A DNA stretch of 64,000 nucleotides from Streptacidiphilus sp. ASG 303 (GCF_020991365.1 NZ_JAJLRA010000014.1:90467-154466); one strand, 5' to 3'. Numbered from the stretch's first letter, positions 26,071 to 34,794 are shown. The notes: generated by a model from the sequence alone, not told the origin. Made by a program: numbers and translations.

Positions 26071-27345
26071 TCACCCGGGCGGCCGGCCGGCGAGGTTGCG
26101 GGCGATGTCGAAGGTGAGGCGGTGCCAGGGGCGGCGCGGGTCGCGGCCGGTGAGCTCGCGGATGCGGCGCAGCCGGTAGCGGAGGGTCTGCGGGTGGAGG
26201 TGGAGCGCCTCGGCTGCGGCGGTGGCGGACCCGGTGTCGAGGTAGGCGTCGAGGGCCTCGGCGAGGTGGCGCCGGTCCGGGCGCAGCAGCGGGCCGAGGA
26301 CGGCCCGGGCCACGCGGTCGGGTGCGGCGCCGGGGCGCGCCGCCAGCAGGGCCAGGACGTGGGCGTCGGCGTCCCCGAGCAGGGGGGTGGCGCCGTAGGC
26401 GTGGGCTGGGGCGGTGTCGAGGGCGTCGGCGGCGAGCCGGTACGCCGCGGGGATGCCCTCGGCGGGTTCGCCGGTGACGGCGCAGCCGCGCCAGTGGAGG
26501 GCGGCGAGCGCGTCGGGGAGCGCGCCGGCGGCCTCGGCGGGGAGCAGGAGGACCGCGCGGGGGCCGCGGGCGGTGACCAGGACGGAGCAGGCGTCGGGGG
26601 TCTGCCCGGCGGCGGGCGCCTCGGCGGGCGCGACGGTGATCGCGTCGGCGAGGGCGGCTGCCGCGGCGGCGGCCGCCGCCTCCGGCGCGACGGCCCCACG
26701 GACGGGGCCGGGGCCGCCGGTTCGGGATCCGCCGGGGTCGGGTCCGCCGGGGTCGGGTTCGGCGACGAGGAGGCGGTACGGGTCGGGGAGCCGCACGCCG
26801 AGCCGGGCGGTGCGGTCGGCGACGGCGCCGGCCGAGGCGTGGCGGCCGGTGACGAGGTCGTCGAGGAGGTCGCGCAGGGCCCGGTTGCGGTCGCCGGAGA
26901 GCCGTTCGGCGGCGGCGGTGTAGCCCGCGTACAGGGACTCCGAGAGGGAGTCGAGGGCGGTGAGCCACAGCCGGGCGAGGGCGAAGACGTCGTCCGGCTC
27001 CAGCAGGCCGGCGGTGCGCGCGGACAGGTGCTCCAGCAGGGCGGTGGCGGCGACCCGGTAGGCGCGGAGCACGGCGGGCAGGGGGCGCCCGTCCGCGGCG
27101 CGGGCCGCACCGATGCCGCGGAACCGGGCGAGGTCGGCGGTCGTGAAGCAGCCGCCGTCGACCCAGAGTTCGAGGCTGCGGGCGAGGACCCAGGCCGCGA
27201 TGGCCCGCACCTCGGGCAGCCTGCTGCCGTCCAGGGCCCGGTAGGCGGGCACCTGGGAGCGGACGGCGCCGACCAGGGCCTCCACCAGCGGGCCGGGGTC
27301 GGCCATGACCTCGCGCCGGACCCGTCCGCGCGCCTCGTGCCCCAT
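26071..27345 (-). CDS. PucR-family transcriptional regulator
   Basis: A 424-residue regulator. The C-terminal HTH_30 domain is clear: LDAYLDTGSATAAAEALHLHPQTLRYRLRRIRELTGRDP. Ahead of it lies a degenerate GGDEF-like middle region (YRLLVAEPDPG with a Gly/Pro insert) and an N-terminal helical region. I chose the ATG at 27345 because AGGG lies 6 bases upstream and the 33-residue extension to 27444 runs through a cluster of TTGTCA dyads. PucR proteins usually answer to small metabolites and act on a divergent gene; here that is the Mpo1-like gene. Confidence 0.85.
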   Translation of the reverse strand: MGHEARGRVRREVMADPGPLVEALVGAVRSQVPAYRALDGSRLPEVRAIAAWVLARSLELWVDGGCFTTADLARFRGIGAARAADGRPLPAVLRAYRVAATALLEHLSARTAGLLEPDDVFALARLWLTALDSLSESLYAGYTAAAERLSGDRNRALRDLLDDLVTGRHASAGAVADRTARLGVRLPDPYRLLVAEPDPGGPDPGGSRTGGPGPVRGAVAPEAAAAAAAAALADAITVAPAEAPAAGQTPDACSVLVTARGPRAVLLLPAEAAGALPDALAALHWRGCAVTGEPAEGIPAAYRLAADALDTAPAHAYGATPLLGDADAHVLALLAARPGAAPDRVARAVLGPLLRPDRRHLAEALDAYLDTGSATAAAEALHLHPQTLRYRLRRIRELTGRDPRRPWHRLTFDIARNLAGRPPG

Positions 27346-27382
27346 GCGGGCCCTCCCCGCCGGGCACCCCGGGGCGCCCGGC

Positions 27383-27443
27383 TTGTCACCGGCTGACAAC
27401 ACGGTCCTCGCGTCGTGCGCAGGGACGTTGTCGGGGATTGTCA
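27383..27443. promoter_or_regulatory. Cluster of TTGTCA/TGACAA dyads between pucR-like and Mpo1-like genes
   Basis: A perfect inverted repeat TTGTCA (27383-27388) and TGACAA (27394-27399) with a 5-base spacer is followed by TTGTCG near 27428 and ATTGTCA near 27437. Repetition of one half-site in the shared promoter region is what an autoregulated PucR operator would look like. Confidence 0.55.
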
Positions 27444-27501
27444 CCCGCGCCAGTATGCGGCGGGAAGACCCCCCTGCCGACCCCTACCGGAAGGAGCACC
27501 C

Positions 27502-27858
27502 GTGGCAACCGTCGACGTGGAGCCCGAGGTCCCGCCGCGCGAGGCGCCGTTCGCGGAGAAGATGGAGTACTACCGGTCGCAGCACACCAGCCGGGGCATC
27601 CGGATGACGCACCTGGTGGGCATCCCGGGCGTGGCGGTGTCGCTGCCGCTGCTGTTCGCCCGGCCGAAGGTGGGCGTCCCCCTGTTCGCGGCGAGCTGGG
27701 CGCTGCAGGTCGCCGGGCACAAGCTGTTCGAGAAGAACAACCCGGCGCTGACCAAGGGGTTCGTCTCCTTCCAGCTGTGCGGGCTGGCCTTCTGGTGCGA
27801 GGAGGTCGGCGAGCTGATCGCCGGCCGCGGCATCGGCGGCGGCCCCTCGAAGCACTGA
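27502..27858 (+). CDS. DUF962/Mpo1-like membrane protein
   Basis: A 118-residue protein of the DUF962 family, whose yeast member Mpo1 is an Fe(II)-dependent dioxygenase acting on 2-hydroxy fatty acids. Visible features are the family block YYRSQHTSRGIRMTHLVGIPGV (residues 17-38), two hydrophobic segments, GHKLFEKNNPAL near 73-84 and a short Gly-rich end. The histidines at 22, 31 and 73 are candidate iron ligands. The GTG at 27502 follows AAGGAG. Lipid oxidation in this organism is inferred from family only. Confidence 0.82.
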   Translation: MATVDVEPEVPPREAPFAEKMEYYRSQHTSRGIRMTHLVGIPGVAVSLPLLFARPKVGVPLFAASWALQVAGHKLFEKNNPALTKGFVSFQLCGLAFWCEEVGELIAGRGIGGGPSKH

Positions 27859-27981
27859 CGGCCGGACCGGCCGCTCCTGCCCGCTCCGGGCGGGAGCGGG
27901 CGTCGGCGGTCCGGGGCTCGCGGTCGGGTGCTCGGCGTCCGGCGTCCGGCGTCCCGGGTTCGGCCGGGTGGTGCCCGGGGG

Positions 27982-28012
27982 TTGACCTCAAGGGAGCTTG
28001 AGGTCCTACGGT
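27982..28012 (+). promoter_or_regulatory. SoxR/MerR-type promoter with a perfect dyad in a 19-bp spacer
   Basis: Arms GACCTCAAG (27984-27992) and CTTGAGGTC (27997-28005) are perfect inverted repeats around GGAG. The inner 18 bases have the CCTCAAG-N4-CTTGAGG layout of SoxR boxes. A TTGACC -35 (27982-27987) and a TACGGT -10 (28007-28012) are 19 bp apart, the long spacer typical of promoters that MerR-family activators switch on. Confidence 0.85.
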
Positions 28013-28051
28013 CGGACCGTCCCGCGACGGCGCGAACCGAGGAGACCCGCC

Positions 28052-28525
28052 ATGAGCAGCCACGTCGTTCCCGACCGCTACCGCTACGCGGCGGTTCCCC
28101 ACGTCATGGTCGACGACGCGGACGCCGCGCTCGGCTTCTACCGGGAGGCGTTCGGCGCCAGGGAGCTGTTCCGCGTCCCAGGTCCGGAGGGCGGCGTCAT
28201 GCACGCGGAGTTCGCCGTCGGGGAGTCGGTCGTCATGGTCGGCGACGCGGGGGGAGTCCTCACGACGCCGAGCGCCGGGGGCGGTCCGTCGGTGGGCCTG
28301 CATGTGTTCGTCGAGGACGTCGACGCCCTCTGCCGGCGGGCCGTGGGCGCAGGGGCGGAGCAGCTGCAGCCGCCGACGGACATGTTCCACGGCGACCGGA
28401 CGGCGATCCTCCGCGACCCGTCCGGACACGTCTGGATCTTCCTGACCCACCAGGAGGACCCGTCGGCGGAGGAGGTCCTCCGGCGCGCCGCCGGACTCCC
28501 GTCCGGAACCGGGCACCACGCCTGA
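28052..28525 (+). CDS. Glyoxalase/bleomycin-resistance (VOC) fold protein
   Basis: A 157-residue vicinal-oxygen-chelate protein of the PhnB-like type: two beta-alpha-beta-beta-beta modules starting AAVPHVMVDDADAALGFYREAFGA and VGLHVFVEDVDALCRRAVGAGAEQL, and the closing block RTAILRDPSGHVWIFLTHQED. Glu/His ligand positions are partly kept, so it may be a metal enzyme or a small-molecule binding protein. The ATG at 28052 has GAGGAG upstream. Its SoxR-type promoter suggests induction by redox-active compounds. Confidence 0.85.
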   Translation: MSSHVVPDRYRYAAVPHVMVDDADAALGFYREAFGARELFRVPGPEGGVMHAEFAVGESVVMVGDAGGVLTTPSAGGGPSVGLHVFVEDVDALCRRAVGAGAEQLQPPTDMFHGDRTAILRDPSGHVWIFLTHQEDPSAEEVLRRAAGLPSGTGHHA

Positions 28526-28741
28526 CCCGGCCTGGGGACCGCCGGTACAGCCGCCGTCGCCGGGATCGGCCTCCGGGTGACCGCCCCGCCGTGAATCCCA
28601 CGCCCGATCAGGCCGCCCGGCGGGCTGTCCGCCGGGCTCCGGGCCGACGGCATCCGGCTCGGGCTCCTCGCCGCCCCGCCCGACGGCCTCCACGGCCCCG
28701 ACGCGGCCCCGGGCCGGGTCCGCCCGTGGCACAGTGGGCCC

Positions 28742-29440
28742 GTGAGGACGATCGGACTGCTCGGGGGCATGAGCTGGGAGTCCACCGCGGAGTACTACCG
28801 GCTGGTCAACCGGCTCACGCGTGAGCGGCTGGGCGGCCTCCACTCCGCCAGGTGCGTGGTGTACTCCCTGGACTTCGCGGACGTCGAGCGGCTGCAGGCC
28901 GAGGGGCGCTGGGACGAGGCCGGGGAGCTCCTGGCCGGGGCGGCCGCGGCGCTGGAGTCGGCGGGTGCGGAGCTGCTGCTGATCTGCACCAACACCATGC
29001 ACAAGGTGGCCGACCGGGTGGCCGCGGCCGTGGGGGTGCCGTTGCTGCACCTGGCGGACACCACGGCGGACGCCGTGCTGGCGGCGGGGATCCGCCGCGT
29101 CGGCCTGCTGGGCACCGCGTTCACCATGGAGCAGGACTTCTACCGCGGCCACCTGGAGGCCCGCGGCATCGAGGTGCGCGTCCCGGACGCGGAGGGGCGC
29201 AGGACCGTGCACCGGGTGATCTACGAGGAGCTGTGCGCGGGGATCGTCCGGGAGGAGTCCCGCGCCGCCTACCGGGAGGTCATGCGGGACCTCGCCGACG
29301 GCGGGGCCGAGGGGATCGTGCTGGGCTGCACCGAGATCGAGCTGCTCGTCGGCCCGGAGGACAGCCCGCTCCCGGTGTTCCCCACCACGCGGCTGCACGC
29401 GGAGGCGGCCGTGGCGTGGGCGCTGTCCGACGGACCGTAG
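28742..29440 (+). CDS. Aspartate/glutamate racemase family protein
   Basis: A 232-residue Asp/Glu racemase. The two catalytic thiols are present: Cys82 in LICTNTMH and Cys196 in VLGCTEIELL. The N-terminal IGLLGGMSWEST is typical of the YgeA/aspartate-racemase branch. It would interconvert L- and D-Asp, Glu or a related amino acid without PLP. The GTG at 28742 lacks a Shine-Dalgarno; CACAGT lies 6 bases upstream, suggesting a leaderless transcript. About 215 bases before it hold no gene. Confidence 0.88.
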   Translation: MRTIGLLGGMSWESTAEYYRLVNRLTRERLGGLHSARCVVYSLDFADVERLQAEGRWDEAGELLAGAAAALESAGAELLLICTNTMHKVADRVAAAVGVPLLHLADTTADAVLAAGIRRVGLLGTAFTMEQDFYRGHLEARGIEVRVPDAEGRRTVHRVIYEELCAGIVREESRAAYREVMRDLADGGAEGIVLGCTEIELLVGPEDSPLPVFPTTRLHAEAAVAWALSDGP

Positions 29441-29624
29441 GGGCCGCCGGGACCGGGGGAACCGGGGAGACCGGGGGGGACCGGCGGGCGTCCCCGTGAG
29501 ACGGCGGCCCGCGAGGCGGCCGGCCGTGCCGCGCCCTCCCCCCGGACCGCCGCGCGGCTGCGGGCCGCGGCCTGCGCCCACGCGGATCGGCTCCGCCTCC
29601 GGCGCCGGACCCGCTGAACCGCCG

Positions 29625-30275
29625 TCAGCCGCGGGGCGCCCCGTACCAGCGCCACTCGCTGCGGCGGCCCAGGCCAGGCAGTTCCGTGCGGCCGGTGCAC
29701 CACAGGAGGGCGGCCCAGGGGTCGGTACCGTCCGGGGCGTCGGGGAAGAGCCTGGCCAGGGCCCGTGCGCAGAGGTCGGCGGGCGGCGTCCAGCCGACGC
29801 CCAGGCCCTCGGCGATGTCGTGGGTGTGCACCAGGGTCTCGACGACGCCCATCGCGGCGAACCCCTCGGGGTCGGCCGCGCCGAAGACGTGGTGGGAGCG
29901 GACCGTCGGCGGCGTGGCCCGGACGACGGCCGCCAGCAGGGCGCCGCAGGCCTCCAGCACCTGGAGCAGGCCGGTCGGGCCGGCGTCGCGGTCCGCGAAG
30001 ACGGCGTTCGCCGGTCCGCCGGGTCTGCGGCGGCTCCAGGCGAGCGGGACGTGGGCGTCCGGCGGCGGCTCGGCGGGCCCGAGCTGGACGGCGTAGGAGA
30101 GCAGGTCGTCGGCGAGGTGCTCGGCGGTCTCCCAGCAGTCCCACTCCAGGGATCCGGCCCGGGTGTGCCAGTCCCGCGCGTCCGCCCCGGCCAGGGCGGC
30201 GACCGCGAGGCGGACGGCGTGCAGGACGTCGGCCGCGGTGACGGGCCCGGTCGGTGGTCGGTGTGTCTCGGCCAT
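29625..30275 (-). CDS. Maleylpyruvate-isomerase-fold (DinB-like) protein
   Basis: A 216-residue protein of the mycothiol-dependent maleylpyruvate isomerase/DinB four-helix group: WDCWETAEHLADDLLSYAVQLGP near residues 44-66, with His53 as a possible metal ligand, and GVVETLVHTHDIAEGLGVGW near 142-161 supplying the HxHD pair. Substrate unknown. The ATG at 30275 is preceded by a weak ribosome site. It is not linked to aromatic catabolism genes here. Confidence 0.75.
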   Translation of the reverse strand: MAETHRPPTGPVTAADVLHAVRLAVAALAGADARDWHTRAGSLEWDCWETAEHLADDLLSYAVQLGPAEPPPDAHVPLAWSRRRPGGPANAVFADRDAGPTGLLQVLEACGALLAAVVRATPPTVRSHHVFGAADPEGFAAMGVVETLVHTHDIAEGLGVGWTPPADLCARALARLFPDAPDGTDPWAALLWCTGRTELPGLGRRSEWRWYGAPRG

Positions 30276-30357
30276 CGCGGGACCGTACCAGGGCGGGCCC
30301 TGCCTCCGGGAACCGTTTTCCCGCCGGGGTGCCGGAGGCGCCGGGCCCGGCGGCCGG

Positions 30358-30409
30358 CCGGGCCGTACCGCCGGGGTGCGCCGCCGGGCCGTACCGCCGG
30401 GGTGCGCCG
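30358..30409. repeat. Exact 26-bp tandem duplication
   Basis: Bases 30358-30383 and 30384-30409 are identical, beginning CCGGGCCGTACCGCC. It lies between two minus-strand genes, downstream of the ABC transporter's upstream neighbour, and outside any coding region. Confidence 0.85.
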
Positions 30410-30479
30410 GCAGCAGGCCGGTCCCGCGGACCGGCGGGGCGGCCCCTGCACGTCGCGTGCCGCGGACCGTCGGCGGCGC

Positions 30480-32525
30480 TCACCTCCTCCCCTCCCCCGC
30501 TGCGCCCGGCCGGGGCGCGTCCCCCGGGCCCGGTGCGCCGGTCCGGTACTGGTCGGCCTGCATGCCGTACAGCTCGGCGAAGTGCCCTCCGGCGGCGAGG
30601 AGTTCGGCGTGGGTGCCCTCCTCGACCAGGCGGCCGCGGGAGAGCACGTAGATCCGGTCGGCGTGGCGGACGGAGGCCAGCCGGTGGGTGATCAGGACGA
30701 TCGACTGCCCCTCGTCGGCGAGGCGGCGGATGCGCTCGAAGACGTCGATCTCGGCCCGCGGGTCGAGGGCGGCGGTGGGCTCGTCGCAGATGAGCAGCGG
30801 CGCGGCCCGGTAGTGGGCGCGGGCCAGGCCGAGCCGCTGCCACTGGCCGCCGGACAGCTGCACGCCGCCGGCGAACTCGCGGGCGAGCAGGGTGTCCCAG
30901 CCCGCGGGCAGGTCCTTCAGGAGGGGGCCGGCGTCGGCCTGGCGGACCGCGTGCTCCAGGCGGTCGTCGCCGCCGGGGGCGCCGGGCCGGCCGATGGTGA
31001 CGTTGACCCGGGCGGTGAACGGCCAGCGGTGGAAGTCCTGGGAGACCAGGGCGACGCGGTCGAAGAGCTGGTCGCGGTCGAGGTCGGCGGCGTCGACGCC
31101 GTCCCAGAGGATCCGGCCCTCGGTGGGCGGGTGGAGGCCCGCGAGGAGCTTGGCGAGGGTGGACTTGCCGGAGCCGTTCTCGCCGACCAGGGCGACGATC
31201 TCGCCGCGCCGCAGGGTCATGCTCACCCCGTCGAGCGCCGGTTCGCTGCGGTCCGGGTACCGGAAGCCCACCCGTTCGACCCGGACGAGCTGCGGCCGGG
31301 CCGCCACGTCCGCCCCGCCCGCGGGGATGGCCCGGCGCCCGGCCTCCTCGACGACGCGCTCCAGGTCCTGGAAGAACAGCGCCTGCTCGTAGAGGAAGTT
31401 GACCTGCATGACCAGCGAACCCAGGTCGGCGGTGCCCGTGCGGACGGCGAGCACGGCGGTGCCGGCGACCGCCAGCGGCATGCCGCCGGAGAGCAGCAGC
31501 AGCCCGAGCGCGGTGTAGGTGGCGCCGGCCGCGACGCCGGCGAGCGCGGAGGCCGCCACCTCGGTGGCGGCCTCCGCGCGGGCGAGCCGGGTCTGCTCGG
31601 CCTCGGCCCGCGCCGCCATCCGCTCGTAGTGGTCGAGGACGAACGCGCCCGCCCCGTGCACCCGCACCTCCTGGGCGGCCTCCCGGCCGGTGATCAGCTC
31701 GGAGAGGACGCGGCGGGCGCGGGCGTGCTCCAGCCACACCAGGAACGACCCGTAGCGGCGGCGCGCCGAGCGCACCGACGCCCAGCCGCGGGGCAGCGCG
31801 ATGAGCAGCAGCAGCGGCAGCAGCACCGGGTGCAGCACGAGGAGGACGCCGCCCGCGGCGGCGAGCGCGAACACCGCGTTGAGCACGCCCACGCTGTAGC
31901 CGACCATCCGACGGGCGGCCTCGGCGCCGTACTGGGCGGAGGCCAGCAGCCGGTGGACCTCGGCGTCCTCGACCGCCTCCAGCTCCACCCGCGCGGCACG
32001 CCGCAGGTAGCGGACGGTGGCGAGCCGCTCCACCTTGGGCTGCAGGGTGCCGGTGGCGGCGGTGGACCAGGCGGCCAGCAGCGCGGCGAGCGCGCCGGCG
32101 GCGGCGACCCAGGCCAGGGCGGGCAGCGCGGAGCGGACCCGCTGCGGGGTGGGCCCGGCGGCGAACAGCTGCACCAGCACGCCGTTGGTGGCGAGCAGCC
32201 CGAAGGCCCGGGCCGCGCCCTGCCCGAGCTCGGCGGCGAGGACGGAGGCCAGGGCGCGCCGGTCGGCCTCCCAGGCGAGGCGGAACGCCTGCCAGGCGCT
32301 GCGCGGCAGGCGGCGCGCCATGGCCAGGAAGGACATGCCCACCCAGGCCAGCTCGTGCTGCGACCAGCCGCCCGCGTACCGCAGGGGCCCGCCGAACAGC
32401 AGCTCCTCGCTGCCGCCGGAGGCGTCCTCCCGCCCGGGCTCCCGCCCGTCCCCTCCCCGCCGCCGCGCACCGGGCCGCACCCGCGTCCACGCCCCCGCAC
32501 GGGCCCGCGTCCGCACGTCCGCCAT
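30480..32525 (-). CDS. ABC exporter, fused membrane and ATPase domains
   Basis: A 681-residue half-transporter. Six hydrophobic helices span roughly residues 65-370, and the ATPase domain follows with Walker A GENGSGKST near 465, Q-loop VSQDF, signature LSGGQW, Walker B LLICDEPTAALD and H-loop ITHRL. The first 45 residues are Arg/Gly-rich and hydrophilic. The ATG at 32525 follows GGGGGAGG. Substrate unknown; the family exports peptides, lipids or natural products. It diverges from an MFS gene over 299 bases that hold a long palindrome. Confidence 0.88.
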   Translation of the reverse strand: MADVRTRARAGAWTRVRPGARRRGGDGREPGREDASGGSEELLFGGPLRYAGGWSQHELAWVGMSFLAMARRLPRSAWQAFRLAWEADRRALASVLAAELGQGAARAFGLLATNGVLVQLFAAGPTPQRVRSALPALAWVAAAGALAALLAAWSTAATGTLQPKVERLATVRYLRRAARVELEAVEDAEVHRLLASAQYGAEAARRMVGYSVGVLNAVFALAAAGGVLLVLHPVLLPLLLLIALPRGWASVRSARRRYGSFLVWLEHARARRVLSELITGREAAQEVRVHGAGAFVLDHYERMAARAEAEQTRLARAEAATEVAASALAGVAAGATYTALGLLLLSGGMPLAVAGTAVLAVRTGTADLGSLVMQVNFLYEQALFFQDLERVVEEAGRRAIPAGGADVAARPQLVRVERVGFRYPDRSEPALDGVSMTLRRGEIVALVGENGSGKSTLAKLLAGLHPPTEGRILWDGVDAADLDRDQLFDRVALVSQDFHRWPFTARVNVTIGRPGAPGGDDRLEHAVRQADAGPLLKDLPAGWDTLLAREFAGGVQLSGGQWQRLGLARAHYRAAPLLICDEPTAALDPRAEIDVFERIRRLADEGQSIVLITHRLASVRHADRIYVLSRGRLVEEGTHAELLAAGGHFAELYGMQADQYRTGAPGPGDAPRPGAAGEGRR

Positions 32526-32713
32526 GGCTGCCTCCCCCGAGTCGGCCGCGCTCCCCCTCCCCGCCGGGGACCGCGGCATGGCCACTGCCCGGCAGCGTAC
32601 GGGCACCCTCCGACAATCCGTCCGATCCCCGGCGCGGCCGGCGGCCCCCGCTCCCACCGCGCGCCCCGGGACCGCCCGCGCACACCCGCGCGCCCCGGTC
32701 CGGCCCGGGTCCC

Positions 32714-32751
32714 GTCCTCGACCCCCTAGCATTGACTTGGGGGTCGAGGAC
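32714..32751. promoter_or_regulatory. Perfect palindrome with 13-base arms in the ABC/MFS divergent region
   Basis: GTCCTCGACCCCC (32714-32726) and GGGGGTCGAGGAC (32739-32751) flank TAGCATTGACTT. The loop carries TTGACT at 32732-32737, which would be the -35 of a promoter reading toward the MFS gene, so a bound protein would cover the promoter. The rest of 32526-32824 shows no gene. Confidence 0.75.
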
Positions 32752-32824
32752 CGGGCACCATCGGCGCGGGACGGGGCCGCCGGAGCCGACGGGGCCGAGG
32801 GACCTCCGTGCGGAAGGGGAGCGC

Positions 32825-34234
32825 ATGGGCGGGCCGGAAAAGCGCGGACGCCGGGCGGGGCGGGGGCGGTGGGCCGTGCTCGCCCACCGGGACTTCCGTG
32901 TCTTCTACGCGGGCTTCGCCACCTCGCTGTTCGGGACCTCCATGGCGTCGGTGGCCCTGGCCTTCGCGGTCCTGGACGGCGGCGGCTCGCTCACCGGCCT
33001 CGGCGCGGTGATGACGGCCCGGATCCTGCCCCTGGTGGCGGGCCTGCTCGGCGGCGGCCTGCTCGGCGACCGGCTGCCCCGCCGCCGGGTGATGCTCGCC
33101 GCCGACCTGCTCCGGGCGGGGGCCCAGGCCGGGATCGCCGCGCTGTTCCTGGGCGGCGGGTTCCCGCCGATGGGGCTGCTGCTGGCCCTGAGCGCGGCCT
33201 CCGGCATCGGCGAGGCGCTGTTCAGCCCCTCGCTGGAGGGGCTGGTCCCCGAGCTGGCCCCGGCCGGATCCCTGCAGGACGCCAACTCCCTGCTGGGGCT
33301 GGCCCGGTCGGCCGCCACGGTCGGCGGCCCCGCGGTCGCCGGGCTGCTGGTCGCCGCGGTGAGTCCGGCGGCGGTGCTCGCGGTGGACGCCGCCAGCCAC
33401 CTGGTGAGCGTCGCCTCCCTGCTCCTGCTGCGGATCCCCGGCACCGCGCGGCAGGCCGGCACCGGGGTGCTGCAGGACCTGCGGGACGGCTGGGACCTCT
33501 TCCGCTCCCGCACCTGGCTGTGGGCGCTCACCGTCCAGGGCGCCCTGTTCAACCTGGCCGTCTGGGCGCCCTTCCTGGTCCTGGGCCCGGCGGCGGCCCG
33601 GGCGGACCACGGCGGCGCCGGCGCGTGGGGCGCGGTCATGGCCCTGTACGGGGCGGGCTCGGCCGTCGGGGGCCTGGCGATGCTGGGCCGCAGGCCCTCC
33701 CGGCCGCTGGCGGTGTCCACCGCGGCCGCGTTCGGCTGGGGTGCGCCCTCCGCCTGCCTGGCGCTGCACGCGCCCTTCCCGGTCCTGGCCGCGGGCGCGC
33801 TGGCGGCGGGGGCGGCCAACGCGGTGGGCGGCACCCTGTGGACGACGACGGTGCAGCAGCAGGTCCCGGCCGAGGCCCTGTCGAGGGTCATGTCCTACGT
33901 GTACGTCGGGGCGTTCGCGCTCGGTCCCCTGGGGCTGGCGGCCGCCGGGCCGCTGGCGGAGCAGGCCGGGATCGGGACCGTGCTCGCCGCCGGGGCCGTC
34001 TGGCAGACGCTCTCCACCGCGGCCGTGCTCGCCCTCCCCTCGGTGCGGCGGATGCCCGCCGGGGAGCCGGCGGGGACCGGGGGGCCCGCGGCCGGGGAGC
34101 CCGCGGCGGCCGGCCCCGGGGAGGGGGCCGGTGCGGTGCGGGCGGCCGGGACGGACGGGACGGCGGGAACGCCTGCCGGGACGGGGGCGGCGGCCGGGAC
34201 GGGGGCCGGGCACTCCGCCGCCGGTCCGGCGTGA
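32825..34234 (+). CDS. MFS transporter (enterobactin-exporter/DHA3-like)
   Basis: A 469-residue permease with about twelve helices: FRVFYAGFATSLFGTSMASVALAFAVLD opens the first bundle, GLLGDRLPRRRVML is the MFS loop 2-3 signature, and the second bundle starts near LWALTVQGALFNLAVW. The DHA3 class exports drugs or siderophores. The C-terminal 55 residues are a Gly/Ala/Thr-rich disordered tail. The ATG at 32825 follows GAAGGGGAG. The adjacent ArsR-type gene is its probable regulator. Confidence 0.86.
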   Translation: MGGPEKRGRRAGRGRWAVLAHRDFRVFYAGFATSLFGTSMASVALAFAVLDGGGSLTGLGAVMTARILPLVAGLLGGGLLGDRLPRRRVMLAADLLRAGAQAGIAALFLGGGFPPMGLLLALSAASGIGEALFSPSLEGLVPELAPAGSLQDANSLLGLARSAATVGGPAVAGLLVAAVSPAAVLAVDAASHLVSVASLLLLRIPGTARQAGTGVLQDLRDGWDLFRSRTWLWALTVQGALFNLAVWAPFLVLGPAAARADHGGAGAWGAVMALYGAGSAVGGLAMLGRRPSRPLAVSTAAAFGWGAPSACLALHAPFPVLAAGALAAGAANAVGGTLWTTTVQQQVPAEALSRVMSYVYVGAFALGPLGLAAAGPLAEQAGIGTVLAAGAVWQTLSTAAVLALPSVRRMPAGEPAGTGGPAAGEPAAAGPGEGAGAVRAAGTDGTAGTPAGTGAAAGTGAGHSAAGPA

Positions 34235-34249
34235 GCTTTACTTGCCCCT

Positions 34250-34774
34250 GTGAGTGCGACCGATCCCGTCCTGCGGGCCCTGGCCCACCCGGTGCGGCTG
34301 CGCATGATGTCGCTGCTGTGGACCGTGCCGATGTCCGCCGCCGAACTCGCCCGCGAACTGGGTCTCTCCCACGCCCTCGCCAGCCAGCACCTGCGCACCC
34401 TGCACGCGGCGGGCCAGGTGGAGCTGGCCGAGGTGCGGGTGCGGCGCGGCGGCCGGGAGCGCCGGTACCGGGCCGTGCACGGCTCGCCGCTCTCCGACCG
34501 GCAGGAGGGCGCCCCGCTGCTGGCCGAGGCGCTGGCGCACAACCTGCGGGAGCGGGCCGCGCGGCGCCTCCCGGGGTGCCCCGGCGTCACCACCGACGCC
34601 GAGCTGTGGGTGGCGCCCGAGGTCTGGGAGGACGTCCGCGGCCGCCTGGCCGCGCTGCTGGACGAACTGCACGACGCGGCGCAGCCCCCACACGCCCCCG
34701 GCACGGTCCGGGTGGGGGCCACGGTGACGGCGTTCCCGCTGCGGGAGGACCGGCCCGACCCGGCGGAGGACTGA
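34250..34774 (+). CDS. ArsR-type winged-helix regulator, linked to the MFS gene
   Basis: A 174-residue winged-helix protein: LRALAHPVRLRMMSLLWTVPMSAAELARELGLSHALASQHLRTLHAAGQVEL then a wing with ERRYRAV. It has no CVCDL-type metal site and only one cysteine, so it is not an arsenic sensor. The GTG at 34250 is 15 bases after the MFS stop, with no Shine-Dalgarno and a TTTACT hexamer 7 bases upstream; it may have its own leaderless promoter as well as read-through. It is the best candidate to bind the palindrome at 32714-32751. Confidence 0.83.
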   Translation: MSATDPVLRALAHPVRLRMMSLLWTVPMSAAELARELGLSHALASQHLRTLHAAGQVELAEVRVRRGGRERRYRAVHGSPLSDRQEGAPLLAEALAHNLRERAARRLPGCPGVTTDAELWVAPEVWEDVRGRLAALLDELHDAAQPPHAPGTVRVGATVTAFPLREDRPDPAED

Positions 34775-34794
34775 CCCGGCGGAGGACCGGCCCG

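Noticed and set aside
29269..32826. An 1185-codon minus-strand frame
   Set aside because: It overlaps the ABC exporter in another frame; the exporter frame has Walker A/B and signature motifs.
34250..34774. ArsR at 34 kb as a third arsenic sensor
   Set aside because: It lacks any thiol metal site and is tied to an MFS gene, not to the ars island.
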